NCBI GenBank assembly: GCA_036703315.1
Contig: DATNPH010000267.1
Coordinates: 1 to 16,482 of the forward strand
Reading direction: 5' to 3'
Length of the DNA: 16,482 nt
From: DATNPH01 sp036703315
Lineage (GTDB): Bacteria > Cyanobacteriota > Cyanobacteriia > Cyanobacteriales > Coleofasciculaceae
Made by a program: the position numbers and the translations under genes. Positions 1-6,382 of this stretch are shown piece by piece. Numbering within the stretch: position 1 is the stretch's first letter; each line of letters opens with the position of its first letter. The notes beneath the pieces were generated by a model, which worked only from the letters and a program-made list of their open reading frames with translations, did not search any database and had not been told where the DNA came from.

Positions 1-288
1 CCCCATCGGCATTGCTAGTTGTTTTGCCCCTGCCCATAGTTTTGTATGGACTTCCGGTGCGACTTCCATGAAACTGTGAGGGTAGCCTGTGTCAAGATTA
101 AGGGTTGGAGCCGATTCCCACGGTAGCCAACCAATGTCATGTTGTTCAGCCCCCAAGCAAACTGCTTCATAAGGAGCAACCGAGCCAAACACATCATTGC
201 CCCAAACCTGAGCCATTTGTCCAGAAACCCAGGCATGGGTGGGTTGAGTAATACAAATCCGATTTTCACCGATGTTGCGGTACAACAT
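1..288 (-). CDS. DUF3891 family protein, C-terminus cut by window edge
   Basis: Reading on the minus strand from an ATG at 288-286, the frame stays open for 96 codons to the window edge. The protein begins MLYRNIGENRICITQPTHAW and continues with CLGAEQHDIGWLPWE and TLNLDTGYP, the conserved pattern of the DUF3891 family common in cyanobacteria, whose members are usually over 200 residues long. The conserved His and Asp in AEQHD look like possible metal ligands, but no activity is established for the family. The reading frame has no stop inside the window because the gene continues to the left. A 97-codon open frame on the same strand, shifted relative to this one, has no family resemblance and is a shadow. 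Confidence 0.8.
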   Translation of the reverse strand, partial: MLYRNIGENRICITQPTHAWVSGQMAQVWGNDVFGSVAPYEAVCLGAEQHDIGWLPWESAPTLNLDTGYPHSFMEVAPEVHTKLWAGAKQLAMPMG

Positions 289-395
289 GACTGCCCCTGT
301 TTGCACAATCCTTATGTTCAAACACTAGACCGCAGAAAGGGCAAATGCCTTCATGCTAAGGGTTAGGATTGAGGGTAGGGCGTTGTGATTGAAGT

Positions 396-662
396 ATGGC
401 AAAGCAGGAAAAACCCCTGACGGGAGAAGCACTCATTAAGGAAGTCTGTCGGCGGATTCGGGTTGCCCGTAGTTACTGGGATGCTCATAATAATGCTGCC
501 TGTCGGGGAGAACGCGATCGCGCTTTAGCCCTTTACAACACGCTGACTAAAGAACAAAAAGACAAGATTCCGCAGCAGTTGCGGGTGTGGCTTCGCTACC
601 GCAGTGAAAAATACTTTGGGGCACACCGAACGCCGCCCAAGTCGAAACGAAAGTCGAAGTAG
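396..662 (+). CDS. Uncharacterised 88-aa cyanobacterial protein, intact copy
   Basis: This is a small basic protein with no signal peptide or membrane segment. It starts MAKQEKPLTGEALIKEVCRR, has a central YWDAHNNAACRGERDRALAL helix-like part, a conserved-looking LRVWLRYRSEKYFG block (residues 62-75) and a Lys/Arg-rich tail (RTPPKSKRKSK). The first 15 residues resemble the start of cyanobacterial AbrB-like (cyAbrB) regulators, which also read MAK.E.PLTGEALI, but the DNA-binding beta part of those proteins is absent. The basic tail could bind nucleic acid, which is inference. A HIP1 octamer lies inside the gene at 514-521. A near-identical copy lies at 1575-1841 and a tail fragment at 11016-11068. 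The ATG at 396 is supported because the similarity between the two copies begins about 8 bases upstream of it. Confidence 0.65.
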   Translation: MAKQEKPLTGEALIKEVCRRIRVARSYWDAHNNAACRGERDRALALYNTLTKEQKDKIPQQLRVWLRYRSEKYFGAHRTPPKSKRKSK

Positions 663-698
663 GGTTTTCCTTGCATCTAGCCTTCCATCTCTGGGTTC

Positions 699-731
699 GC
701 GATGCGACTGCGTCGCCGCTACGCTAACGCT
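699..731. repeat. Short palindromic repeat at the 3' end of vapC
   Basis: A GC-rich stretch with the small hairpin GCGAC-TGC-GTCGC (704-716) runs into the last codons of the broken vapC gene. Its style (GCGATGCGAC..CGCTACGCTAACGC) matches the short iterated repeats that litter many filamentous cyanobacterial genomes. It supplies the toxin's final Ala-Leu-Ala codons and the TAG stop. Confidence 0.4.
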
Positions 732-1163
732 TGGGGATGAACCACTACAATTGCATTGATGCCCCGGAAATCATTTGGGTTAAACGTCAGTAAATGCGTT
801 ACACCATGCGCCAACATCACGGCAACCAACCGGGCATCATGTACACGCTTACCCTGAAGTTGATAGCTTGTCACCAGATTGAACCAGTGGGGGAATATTT
901 GTGGCGTTTCCTCAAGCTGCGGAAACTGATTTAGAATCAGCTCGATTTCAGTACGAGTTTGTTCGACACTCCATCCCAATCCATTGACTTGTGCTGGACG
1001 AGTTGCAACAACCCAGAACTCAATAATGTTCTGACTGGTGATGAAAACGCGATCTCGTTGCCTTAGAAGAGTAGCTGTTGCTCTACCAGCTAGTAAGGTT
1101 CACTGGTGAAGTGCTGTCGCTCATGCGAAGTAAAACATTGGTATCGAGGAGATAGTCGGTCAT
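719..1163 (-). pseudogene. vapC: VapC-type PIN-domain toxin, frameshifted
   Basis: VapC toxins are PIN-domain RNases. The N-terminal part starts at an ATG (1163-1161) as MTDYLLDTNVLLR, carrying the first PIN aspartate (Asp7), but hits TAG at 1083-1085 after 26 residues. Moving one base into the neighbouring frame near 1092-1097 gives LAGRATATLLRQRDRVFITS, then QNIIEFW (second acidic residue), KRVHDARLVAVML (third) and FNPNDF (fourth), ending at 719. Corrected, the protein would be about 147 residues, normal for the family, with all acidic residues kept. The lesion is therefore a single-base indel in an otherwise complete gene. The start overlaps the stop of the upstream antitoxin (TAATG), the usual arrangement of antitoxin-toxin pairs. 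A sequencing error is possible but cannot be judged here. Confidence 0.8.
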
Positions 1164-1426
1164 TAGTCGTAGATGTTTTCCCGACGTAACGCTTCATCAG
1201 GTAGGTTGGCACCATTCTGATGGCTTTGTACCCACTGCATTAATCGTTCTGCCCGTTCTTCAGGCGTGGCGGTTGCCCAAAAGGGTTGCTCTGGGGGAAC
1301 GGGGGACAGGATTAAGCGATCGCTTTCCACCTCTACTACAAAGCGGCTATTGGGCCCAATTACCTGTAAAATCTCGGCAGGTAGCTGTAAGGTACCTGAT
1401 TCACTCACTTCAACGATCAAAGACAT
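1163..1426 (-). CDS. vapB: VapB-type AbrB/SpoVT-fold antitoxin
   Basis: This 87-residue protein would neutralise the VapC toxin encoded directly downstream and probably autoregulate the operon. Residues 1-45 have the AbrB/MazE swapped-hairpin pattern (IVEVSESGTLQLPAEILQVI, then FVVEVESDRLILSP). The acidic C-terminal tail (LPDEALRRENIYD) is typical of the toxin-binding part. The start is taken at ATG 1426 because a GGAGG sits 8 bases upstream (overlapping an in-frame ATG at 1441), and MSLIVEV is the natural start of the fold. The stop codon shares one base with the vapC start. A HIP1 octamer (1428-1435) lies between the ribosome site and the start codon. Confidence 0.75.
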   Translation of the reverse strand: MSLIVEVSESGTLQLPAEILQVIGPNSRFVVEVESDRLILSPVPPEQPFWATATPEERAERLMQWVQSHQNGANLPDEALRRENIYD

Positions 1427-1488
1427 TGCGATCGCCTCCAAGCCATCAATAAGGTGTCTGTTTAGAGCTATTTTACTGATTCTTCAAT

Positions 1489-1556
1489 AAGCTACGATGG
1501 TCGCTTCGCGTTCCCCGAAGGGGTTCTCGAAGAGTACCGCCAAAGGCATCGCACCA
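1489..1556. repeat. Interspersed palindrome-rich repeat
   Basis: This GC-rich stretch upstream of the second 88-aa gene copy contains a perfect CCCC-GAA-GGGG hairpin and the phrase CGCTTCGCGTTCCCCGAAGG, typical in style of short dispersed repeats in filamentous cyanobacteria. An open frame runs from it into the downstream copy without resembling a natural N-terminus, so it is not counted as coding. Confidence 0.4.
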
Positions 1557-1574
1557 GTGAGCTTTCATTGCAGT

Positions 1575-1841
1575 ATGGCAAAGCAGGAACATCCCCTCAC
1601 AGGAGTTGCACTAATTAAGGAAGTCTGTCGGCGGATTCGGGTTGCCCGTAGCTACTGGGATGCTCATAATAACGCTGCTTGTCGGGGAGAGCGAGAGCGT
1701 GCCTTAGTGCTTTACAATACGCTGACCAAAGAACAAAAAGACCAGATTCCGCAGCAGTTGCGGGTGTGGCTTCGCTACCGCAGTGAAAAATAATTTGGCG
1801 CACACCGAACGCCACCCAAGTCGAAACGAAAGTCGAAGTAG
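1575..1841 (+). pseudogene. Second copy of the 88-aa gene, with premature stop
   Basis: This copy aligns without indels to the gene at 396-662 across the full 267 bases. Only five residues differ in the first 72 (K6H, E11V, D41E, A45V, K57Q). Codon 73, TAC (Tyr) in the intact copy, is TAA here (1791-1793), removing FGAHRTPPKSKRKSK, although that tail is still readable downstream to TAG at 1839-1841. Similarity to the other copy starts about 8 bases before the ATG and stops at the stop codon, so the repeated unit is almost exactly the coding sequence. A 72-residue protein could still be made; the loss of the basic tail is the reason for calling it decayed. Confidence 0.7.
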
Positions 1842-1927
1842 GATTGTGGGGAAAGTGCGATCGCGCTTAGTGCGACATAGTTGTTCACCTGCTTTTGCTA
1901 TCAAGACGCTTTGTGAGGACGTTTAAA

Positions 1928-2998
1928 ATGGTCAACGAAGAACAGCCCAAATTCAGTGAAGAGCAGGTTAGAGCTGCTGAAGAGCAAATTGTTGAGCAGT
2001 CCAAACGAATCGAGTTTTATATTACGGAATATACTATTGAAATTTTAGCTCTAAAGATGAAAAACGGAGATTTTGAAGTTCCGTCCTATCAACGTGAGTT
2101 TACATGGGAGGATGAGCGGAAGTCACGATTTATTGAGTCAGTATTGATGGGGCTTCCAATCCCTTTTCTGTTTTTTTGGGAAAGCCCAACAACAGGGAAG
2201 CTCGAAATTGTTGACGGTTCGCAACGGCTCCGGACAATTGAAGAGTTTGTTCTCGGTGAATTTGCTTTGGGTGACTTGGAGGAATTATCTTTGCTAGCTG
2301 GATTCAGATTTAAGGATCTTCCAGAATCGCGCCAAAGAAAGCTCAAAAATCGTTCAATCAGGGGAATCGTACTCAACGAGCATACTGATGAGCAATCTCG
2401 TTTTGATCTGTTCGAGCGAATTAATACGGGCAGTAAGATTGCCAATAAAGCTGAGGTACGTCGAGGAGCATTGGGCGGTCTTTTCCTTGACCTTGTTATC
2501 TCTCTTTCAAAGGAGAAAACTTTTGTCGCTCTTGCACCAGTCACAGATAAGCAAAAAAAAGAGCGAGAACGAGAAGAACTTGTTACACGATTTTTCGCTT
2601 ACGGAGATGGGTTGGAAAACTATAAAGATCGGGTTTCACCATTTCTTTACGACTATACGAAGAGGATGAATGTACACTTTGAGCAAAACCCCGAAGGTAT
2701 TGAGAATTACCGCCAACGATTTAGCGAAACAATGAATTTTGTGTCACGAAATTTCCCGTGGGGATTTCGTAGAACGCCAAAAGGTAAAGTAACGCCACGC
2801 TCTCGTTTTGAAGCTATTGCTATTGGAAGTTATTATGCACTTCAACACAGACCTGAGATAGCTAATCAGTCTTTCCAAGTGGAAGATTGGCTAAATAGTG
2901 AGGAATTTGCAGAAGTAACTGGTGCAGATGGTGCTAATGCTATAGGCAGACTGAGAGCACGTATCAACTTTGTTCGCGATCAACTGCTTGGAGAGTGA
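1928..2998 (+). CDS. DUF262 domain protein (ParB/GmrSD-N-like), first gene of a putative defence operon
   Basis: A 356-residue protein starting at ATG 1928, chosen because GAGGA lies 8 bases upstream. The DUF262 signature is clear: Y54-Q-R-E-F-T-W60, GLPIPFLFFWE (75-85), D96-G-S-Q-R100 (the ParB-like DGQR motif) and FERINTG (162-168), followed by a helical C-terminal region. DUF262 proteins have a ParB/sulfiredoxin fold; in GmrS/GmrD-type enzymes this domain provides NTP-dependent control or cleavage of modified DNA and is paired with a DUF1524 HNH nuclease. No HNH motif is visible here, so a second nuclease, if any, must come from the partner. It is followed after 3 bases by the HEPN gene, so translation is probably coupled. 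A start upstream at 1895 would add 11 residues without a ribosome site. Confidence 0.85.
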   Translation: MVNEEQPKFSEEQVRAAEEQIVEQSKRIEFYITEYTIEILALKMKNGDFEVPSYQREFTWEDERKSRFIESVLMGLPIPFLFFWESPTTGKLEIVDGSQRLRTIEEFVLGEFALGDLEELSLLAGFRFKDLPESRQRKLKNRSIRGIVLNEHTDEQSRFDLFERINTGSKIANKAEVRRGALGGLFLDLVISLSKEKTFVALAPVTDKQKKEREREELVTRFFAYGDGLENYKDRVSPFLYDYTKRMNVHFEQNPEGIENYRQRFSETMNFVSRNFPWGFRRTPKGKVTPRSRFEAIAIGSYYALQHRPEIANQSFQVEDWLNSEEFAEVTGADGANAIGRLRARINFVRDQLLGE

Positions 2999-3001
2999 AG
3001 T

Positions 3002-3730
3002 ATGGATGATTTCAGCCAAGCATTTGAAGAGCGATTGCAAGAGATCGAGACTTATTTGGAGCTACTCGAAGCTCTGGAACAACAGGTTCAAGAAGGAACT
3101 CCTCAGCTCGGAAACAACGGATCAATAATTACTCCTCAACAGCAAAAAATTCTTTATTCGAGTGTTTATCTTCAACTCTACAACCTTATAGAATCAACTG
3201 TAAGCCGATGTGTTGATACTATTTCTAAATTCGTAGTTGAACAGGGTTTGCGACCAGATGATTTATGTACTGAGTTACGACAAGAGTGGGTACGATTTAT
3301 TGCCCGTACACATACTGATCTCAGTTATGAGAATCGTTTGAAATCTGCACTCATGCTGTTTGAACATGTAGTACAAGCATTGCCAATATCGGATTTTATA
3401 GTTGAAAAGGGTGGAGGTGGCAATTGGGATGATGAGGAAATTTATAAATTTAGTAAGCGTTTAGGTTTATCATTAAATGTTAGCTCTCAGGCGCAGCAAG
3501 CCGTTAAGCGACCATTCAAAAATGATATGGGTACCCTTGCCCTGATCAGGGATTATCGGAATAAGCTAGCGCACGGAAACTTATCATTCGTAGAGTGTGG
3601 CGAGAACACTACAGTTGGCGACCTGCGTCAACTCACAGATCGGGTTGCTCTATATATGAGAGAGGTTGTAGCCTGCTTCAAATCATCTATGGATGCTCAC
3701 GAGTTTTTGCTGCCTGAGCGCAGACCCTAA
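3002..3730 (+). CDS. HEPN-domain putative RNase (MAE_28990/MAE_18760-like)
   Basis: This 242-residue protein is predicted all-helical. It has LYNLIESTVSR early (58-69, with Glu64) and the HEPN catalytic motif RNKLAHG at 186-192 (Arg186-Asn187-x3-His191, the R-x4-6-H RNase signature), in the context LIRDYRNKLAHGNLSF. The layout matches the MAE_28990/MAE_18760-like HEPN families first named in Microcystis. HEPN proteins of this type are metal-independent RNases in toxin-antitoxin, abortive-infection and restriction-linked systems, so an RNA-cleaving effector role is inferred. It lies 3 bases after the DUF262 gene and 22 bases before the methyltransferase, same strand. Both catalytic residues are kept and the frame is intact, so it may be functional. 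Confidence 0.8.
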   Translation: MDDFSQAFEERLQEIETYLELLEALEQQVQEGTPQLGNNGSIITPQQQKILYSSVYLQLYNLIESTVSRCVDTISKFVVEQGLRPDDLCTELRQEWVRFIARTHTDLSYENRLKSALMLFEHVVQALPISDFIVEKGGGGNWDDEEIYKFSKRLGLSLNVSSQAQQAVKRPFKNDMGTLALIRDYRNKLAHGNLSFVECGENTTVGDLRQLTDRVALYMREVVACFKSSMDAHEFLLPERRP

Positions 3731-3752
3731 GGAATGAAGGTGTAAAAAACAA

Positions 3753-4859
3753 TTGTCTACTGCCAACATTTTAAAAAAAAGGAGAACTCATCCTGAGGAT
3801 ATAAGCGAAGAAATCCACTGCATTGATCTATTTTGTGGTGTAGGGGGACTCACCCACGGACTCATTAAAGGAGGTATTCAAGTTATTGCGGGTATAGATA
3901 TTGATCAACAATGTCGTTTCCCATATGAGAAGAATAATGATTCCATCTTCATTAGGCGGGATGTTAACCGATTAACAGGTGATGAACTTGTGGATATATT
4001 TGGTAATGCAAAACTACGGTTACTAGCAGGTTGTGCGCCCTGCCAGCCATTCTCAACTTATAGCCGCAAAGGTCGCACAGTTCGCAATGACACAAAATGG
4101 GGACTTGTTTCTGACTTCGGTCGGTTGGTTAAAGAAACCCAACCTGAGTTCGTAACAATGGAGAATGTACCACAACTTTTAGATCATCAAGTATTTAAGG
4201 ACTTTCTAGAAGACTTGAAAGGTTATGAAATATGGTATCGCATCATAGAATGCGTTGATTATGGCGTTCCTCAGACTCGCAGGCGGCTTGTGCTAATTGC
4301 ATCTCGACTCGGCACAATAGAACTTCTGCCTCCAAATTCATCTGAAAATCATAATGCAACTGTGCGTCAAGCTATATCAAATCTACCTGCGTTAGCTGCC
4401 GGATGTTCTGATCCGAATGACCCACTTCATACTGCGTCATCACTGAGTGAACTTAACCTACGTAGGATAAAAGCCTCAAAACCTGGAGGTACATGGCGCG
4501 ACTGGGATGAATCCTTACTTGCACAATGTCATCGTAAGAAATCCGGACAAACCTATCCCAGTGTTTACGGTCGCATGGAGTGGGATGCCCCGTCTCCGAC
4601 AATCACGACCCAATGTTTTGGATATGGGAATGGTCGTTTTGGACATCCAGAGCAAGATCGCGCTATCTCTCTTAGAGAAGCTGCCATTCTCCAAACTTTT
4701 CCAGAGAATTACTGTTTCTTAGCTCCTGGAGAGATTGTGCGTTTCAATAAACTTGGTCGTTTAATCGGTAATGCTGTTCCCGTTCGCATCGGTGAGATTG
4801 TAGCTCAGAGCCTACTTGAGCATTTGCAGAAGTACAGTGAAAAATTGGTATCTACCTAA
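3753..4859 (+). CDS. C5-cytosine DNA methyltransferase (Dcm/HhaI type)
   Basis: This 368-residue enzyme transfers a methyl group from S-adenosylmethionine to C5 of cytosine in a specific DNA sequence. Motifs appear in canonical order: I, DLFCGVGGL (25-33); IV, GCAPCQPFS (93-101) with nucleophile Cys97; VI, ENV (137-139); VIII, QTRRRL (174-179); a short target-recognition region up to GRMEWDAPSPTITT; then SLREAAILQTFP and motif X, GNAVPVRIGEIV. The compact recognition domain suggests a short target that cannot be read from sequence. The start is a TTG at 3753 with AAGG about 12 bases upstream; no ATG lies before the essential motifs. As last gene of the operon it probably marks self-DNA so that the DUF262/HEPN partners spare it, or restrains them; both are inferences. 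Confidence 0.9.
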   Translation: MSTANILKKRRTHPEDISEEIHCIDLFCGVGGLTHGLIKGGIQVIAGIDIDQQCRFPYEKNNDSIFIRRDVNRLTGDELVDIFGNAKLRLLAGCAPCQPFSTYSRKGRTVRNDTKWGLVSDFGRLVKETQPEFVTMENVPQLLDHQVFKDFLEDLKGYEIWYRIIECVDYGVPQTRRRLVLIASRLGTIELLPPNSSENHNATVRQAISNLPALAAGCSDPNDPLHTASSLSELNLRRIKASKPGGTWRDWDESLLAQCHRKKSGQTYPSVYGRMEWDAPSPTITTQCFGYGNGRFGHPEQDRAISLREAAILQTFPENYCFLAPGEIVRFNKLGRLIGNAVPVRIGEIVAQSLLEHLQKYSEKLVST

Positions 4860-4890
4860 AAGCTTTATACAAGGCAAGATTTGTAAGTAG

Positions 4891-5007
4891 CTACGCATGA
4901 TTAAAATCCATCGGCTCCAGGAACAGACTGATGTTAACCAGCAGTACTCTCAAGTTTTTGTGAGAAATAAGATTAATGATGCAGACATTTGTATGAAGAT
5001 ATTTCAT
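4891..5007 (-). pseudogene. Remnant of a second VapC-type PIN toxin
   Basis: The ATG at 5007 overlaps the upstream antitoxin's stop (ATGA), the usual antitoxin-toxin coupling. The frame reads MKYLHTNVCIINLISHKN and stops at TAG (4891-4893) after 38 residues. It matches the usual VapC opening MKYLLDTNVCI except that the Leu-Asp pair is replaced by one His, removing the first catalytic aspartate. The rest of the PIN domain is missing, although LEPMD and HA near the end may be leftovers of the C-terminal part. This is the tail of an eroded toxin gene just beyond the methyltransferase. The family call rests on position and about a dozen residues. Confidence 0.55.
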
Positions 5008-5228
5008 TCCAGGGGTTCGCGTTCAGGTTGTTCGTTTTGAGGATGTCTAATAAATGAGTCATCCTGAATGCATCCGTAAAACTGTGAAAGAGGTGCTGCT
5101 TCAACACCTTTGGGCAGCGTCGTTTGATAGACAATGACAACCTCGATATCCGTATCTCTTATATCAGGTAAATGAACCTTCAAAAGACCATCGCTACCGA
5201 TATGGGATTTTAGCGTGATGCTCTGCAT
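5004..5228 (-). CDS. Antitoxin-like protein, partner of the eroded PIN toxin
   Basis: This 74-residue protein starts MQSITLKSHIGSDGLLKVHL and ends with an acidic stretch (FIRHPQNEQPEREPLE). The pattern KSHxGSDGxLxLxxP..I.DTD.EV.V..Q is common in small cyanobacterial proteins encoded just before PIN toxins and is taken as an antitoxin with a beta-rich DNA-binding N-terminus and a toxin-binding tail. The start at ATG 5228 has GGAG 8 bases upstream; a GTG three codons earlier is possible. Its stop overlaps the start of the toxin remnant. With the toxin destroyed it is an orphan that could still act as a repressor or neutralise a related toxin elsewhere; that is inference. Confidence 0.6.
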   Translation of the reverse strand: MQSITLKSHIGSDGLLKVHLPDIRDTDIEVVIVYQTTLPKGVEAAPLSQFYGCIQDDSFIRHPQNEQPEREPLE

Positions 5229-5244
5229 AGTTCTCACTCCGTAC

Positions 5245-5590
5245 CTACAAACTGATTTCCTCTCCCAATTCTTGCAAAATTCCCTGCAACTGGGCTATAG
5301 CAGCTTCCAGTAGGGAGCATTCCATAGCTGCAAATTACCCACAGACTGGAAGTGCTGGGGCTATACAAACTAAACCCGCCTACGCGGGTTTTAAGACAGT
5401 CCGCGCAGGCGGACTTCGGTTTTGTAGCTGCGATTTCCAATCGCCAAGTACTTTTGCAAAAACGGGATGCTTCCGCTTCCAGTTCACCCATCGCCTCCTG
5501 TGCAAGGATTGCGGGTTCAGGTAACTCGCCGTTATCATCTTCGCGTTCATCCTTAAGCCAGGAGATGCCTAAATTGTCGCCACGTTCAGC
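5245..5590 (-). pseudogene. C-terminal remnant of a type I restriction HsdM (N6-adenine methylase), interrupted
   Basis: The minus strand reads RGDNLGISWLKDERED, then LPEPAILAQEAMGELEA, which matches the C-terminal end of type I restriction-modification HsdM subunits (typically ..ISWLKD..LPEPevLAqEAi.ELEaAL..L..IL.ELGEE). The tail LEAAIAQLQGILQELGEEIS, ending with TAG at 5245-5247, appears in another frame after about 160 foreign bases. The catalytic NPPY part is absent, so this is only the last 60-70 residues of the gene, split by the insertion at 5312-5474. Upstream of about 5590 the similarity fades. The assignment rests on recognition of the tail pattern. Confidence 0.55.
5312..5474. mobile_element. 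MITE-like insertion with two hairpins and a 9-bp target duplication
   Basis: A 163-bp block splits the hsdM remnant. It is flanked by the direct repeat GCTTCCAGT (5303-5311 and 5475-5483), which looks like a target-site duplication. Its ends are related inverted sequences (GGGAGCATTCC on the left; GGAAGCATCCCG reading in from the right). Inside are two perfect hairpins, AAACCCGC-CTAC-GCGGGTTT (5372-5391) and AGTCCGC-GCAG-GCGGACT (5398-5415). It encodes nothing recognisable, so it would have moved with a transposase supplied elsewhere. Hairpin pairs of this type recur in filamentous cyanobacterial genomes, to my recollection. Confidence 0.6.
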
Positions 5591-5667
5591 AATCCAGTCA
5601 CAGGGAAATCTCAAACAGCACATTATGAGTCAGCGGCTTAAACTCTCTTGAGAAGCTCTCAACCCGG

Positions 5668-5708
5668 CATAGAATAGCGAATAGTGTATTTATTGTGTGA
5701 CTCTCGCT
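5668..5708. repeat. 41-bp direct repeat, left copy
   Basis: CATAGAATAGCGAATAGTGT and the following 21 bases recur at 6383-6423 with four mismatches and no gaps, in the same orientation. The two copies bracket the DUF559 gene and its palindromes. Confidence 0.75.
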
Positions 5709-5788
5709 AATGTTATGGATAGCTGTACCAAGTTGATCAATGACTTGGGCGATAGAGATCGCACAATTTAATCTGTTTTTGTTGTGGC

Positions 5789-5838
5789 ATTACCCCCTCT
5801 CCCCCTGCCCCCTCTCCCACTAGGGGAGAGGGGGTAAT
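5789..5838. repeat. 16-bp perfect inverted repeat downstream of the DUF559 gene
   Basis: ATTACCCCCTCTCCCC (5789-5804) pairs perfectly with 5823-5838, separated by 18 bases. It could act as a strong hairpin or terminator for the DUF559 gene, but lacks a T-run; C/T-rich palindromes of this kind are dispersed repeats in many bacterial genomes. A related, imperfect hairpin follows at 5861-5881. Confidence 0.6.
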
Positions 5839-5882
5839 AGAACTTCTGCCTGGTTCCTCTTCTCCCTTGATGGGAAAAGGGG

Positions 5883-6275
5883 TTAGCGATCAGGGTGATT
5901 CCATATTGAGCGAATTAAAGCTAATACCCCTGCAATATTAGTTTCAACTTGTTCACTGCTAACTCTGAGAAATCGTAATCCTAAAGACTCCAAAAGTTGC
6001 TGTCGTTGGTGATCCAGGTTTTTCTGTGATTCATGAATTCCACCATCAATTTCTACAATCAACTGCTCAGAAGCACAAAAAAAATCAACTACAAATCGCC
6101 CAATTGGTTGCTGACGACGAAACTTTCGTCCTTCTACCTGCTGTTTCCTGAGTGCCTTCCATAAAATTGCCTCACTCGGCGTTGGTTCTTTCCGAAACTG
6201 CCGCGCAATCTCTATCATCTTCACTTCCAACTCTCTAGGAACCTCCCACCGTTCCACATTTCCAGCTTCCTTCAT
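5883..6275 (-). CDS. DUF559 endonuclease-like protein
   Basis: This 130-residue protein belongs to the DUF559 family, related to Vsr-type mismatch nucleases and the PD-(D/E)XK fold. Visible motifs are RKEPTPSEAILWKALR (28-43), KFRRQQPIGRFVVDFFC with the active-site Asp, LIVEIDGGIHESQ with Glu-x-Asp, and LRFLRVSSEQVE. Length and motifs are normal for the family. The start at ATG 6275 has GGGGAG just upstream; the frame runs on to a TTG at 6371 but through palindromic repeat sequence. It is bracketed by C/T-rich palindromes and 41-bp direct repeats, consistent with movement as a unit. The family's cellular role is unknown. Confidence 0.8.
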   Translation of the reverse strand: MKEAGNVERWEVPRELEVKMIEIARQFRKEPTPSEAILWKALRKQQVEGRKFRRQQPIGRFVVDFFCASEQLIVEIDGGIHESQKNLDHQRQQLLESLGLRFLRVSSEQVETNIAGVLALIRSIWNHPDR

Positions 6276-6285
6276 CGTCTTACTC

Positions 6286-6311
6286 CCCTTCTCCCCACAG
6301 TGGGAGAAGGG
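6286..6311. repeat. Perfect hairpin upstream of the DUF559 gene
   Basis: CCCTTCTCCC (6286-6295) pairs perfectly with GGGAGAAGGG (6302-6311) around a 6-base loop. It lies 10 bases upstream of the DUF559 start codon and resembles the palindrome on the gene's other side, so it may be part of the mobile unit or may affect translation. Confidence 0.6.
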
Positions 6312-6382
6312 CCTGGGGGATGAGGGGCAATCATCCCGCTTTTCACCATCATTCTCACTGTGTACCTTCAAACTGATTTCCT

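Noticed and set aside
15..308. 97-codon minus-strand open frame
   Set aside because: It is a shifted shadow of the DUF3891 gene, which reads in another frame from 288 to the window edge and matches its family throughout.
2089..2544. 151-codon minus-strand open frame inside the DUF262 gene
   Set aside because: Arg/Ser-rich translation without family resemblance, wholly antisense to a clearly coding gene.
5352..5651. 99-codon plus-strand open frame across the hsdM remnant
   Set aside because: It runs through the hairpin insertion and the antisense of the remnant; its composition is explained by those.
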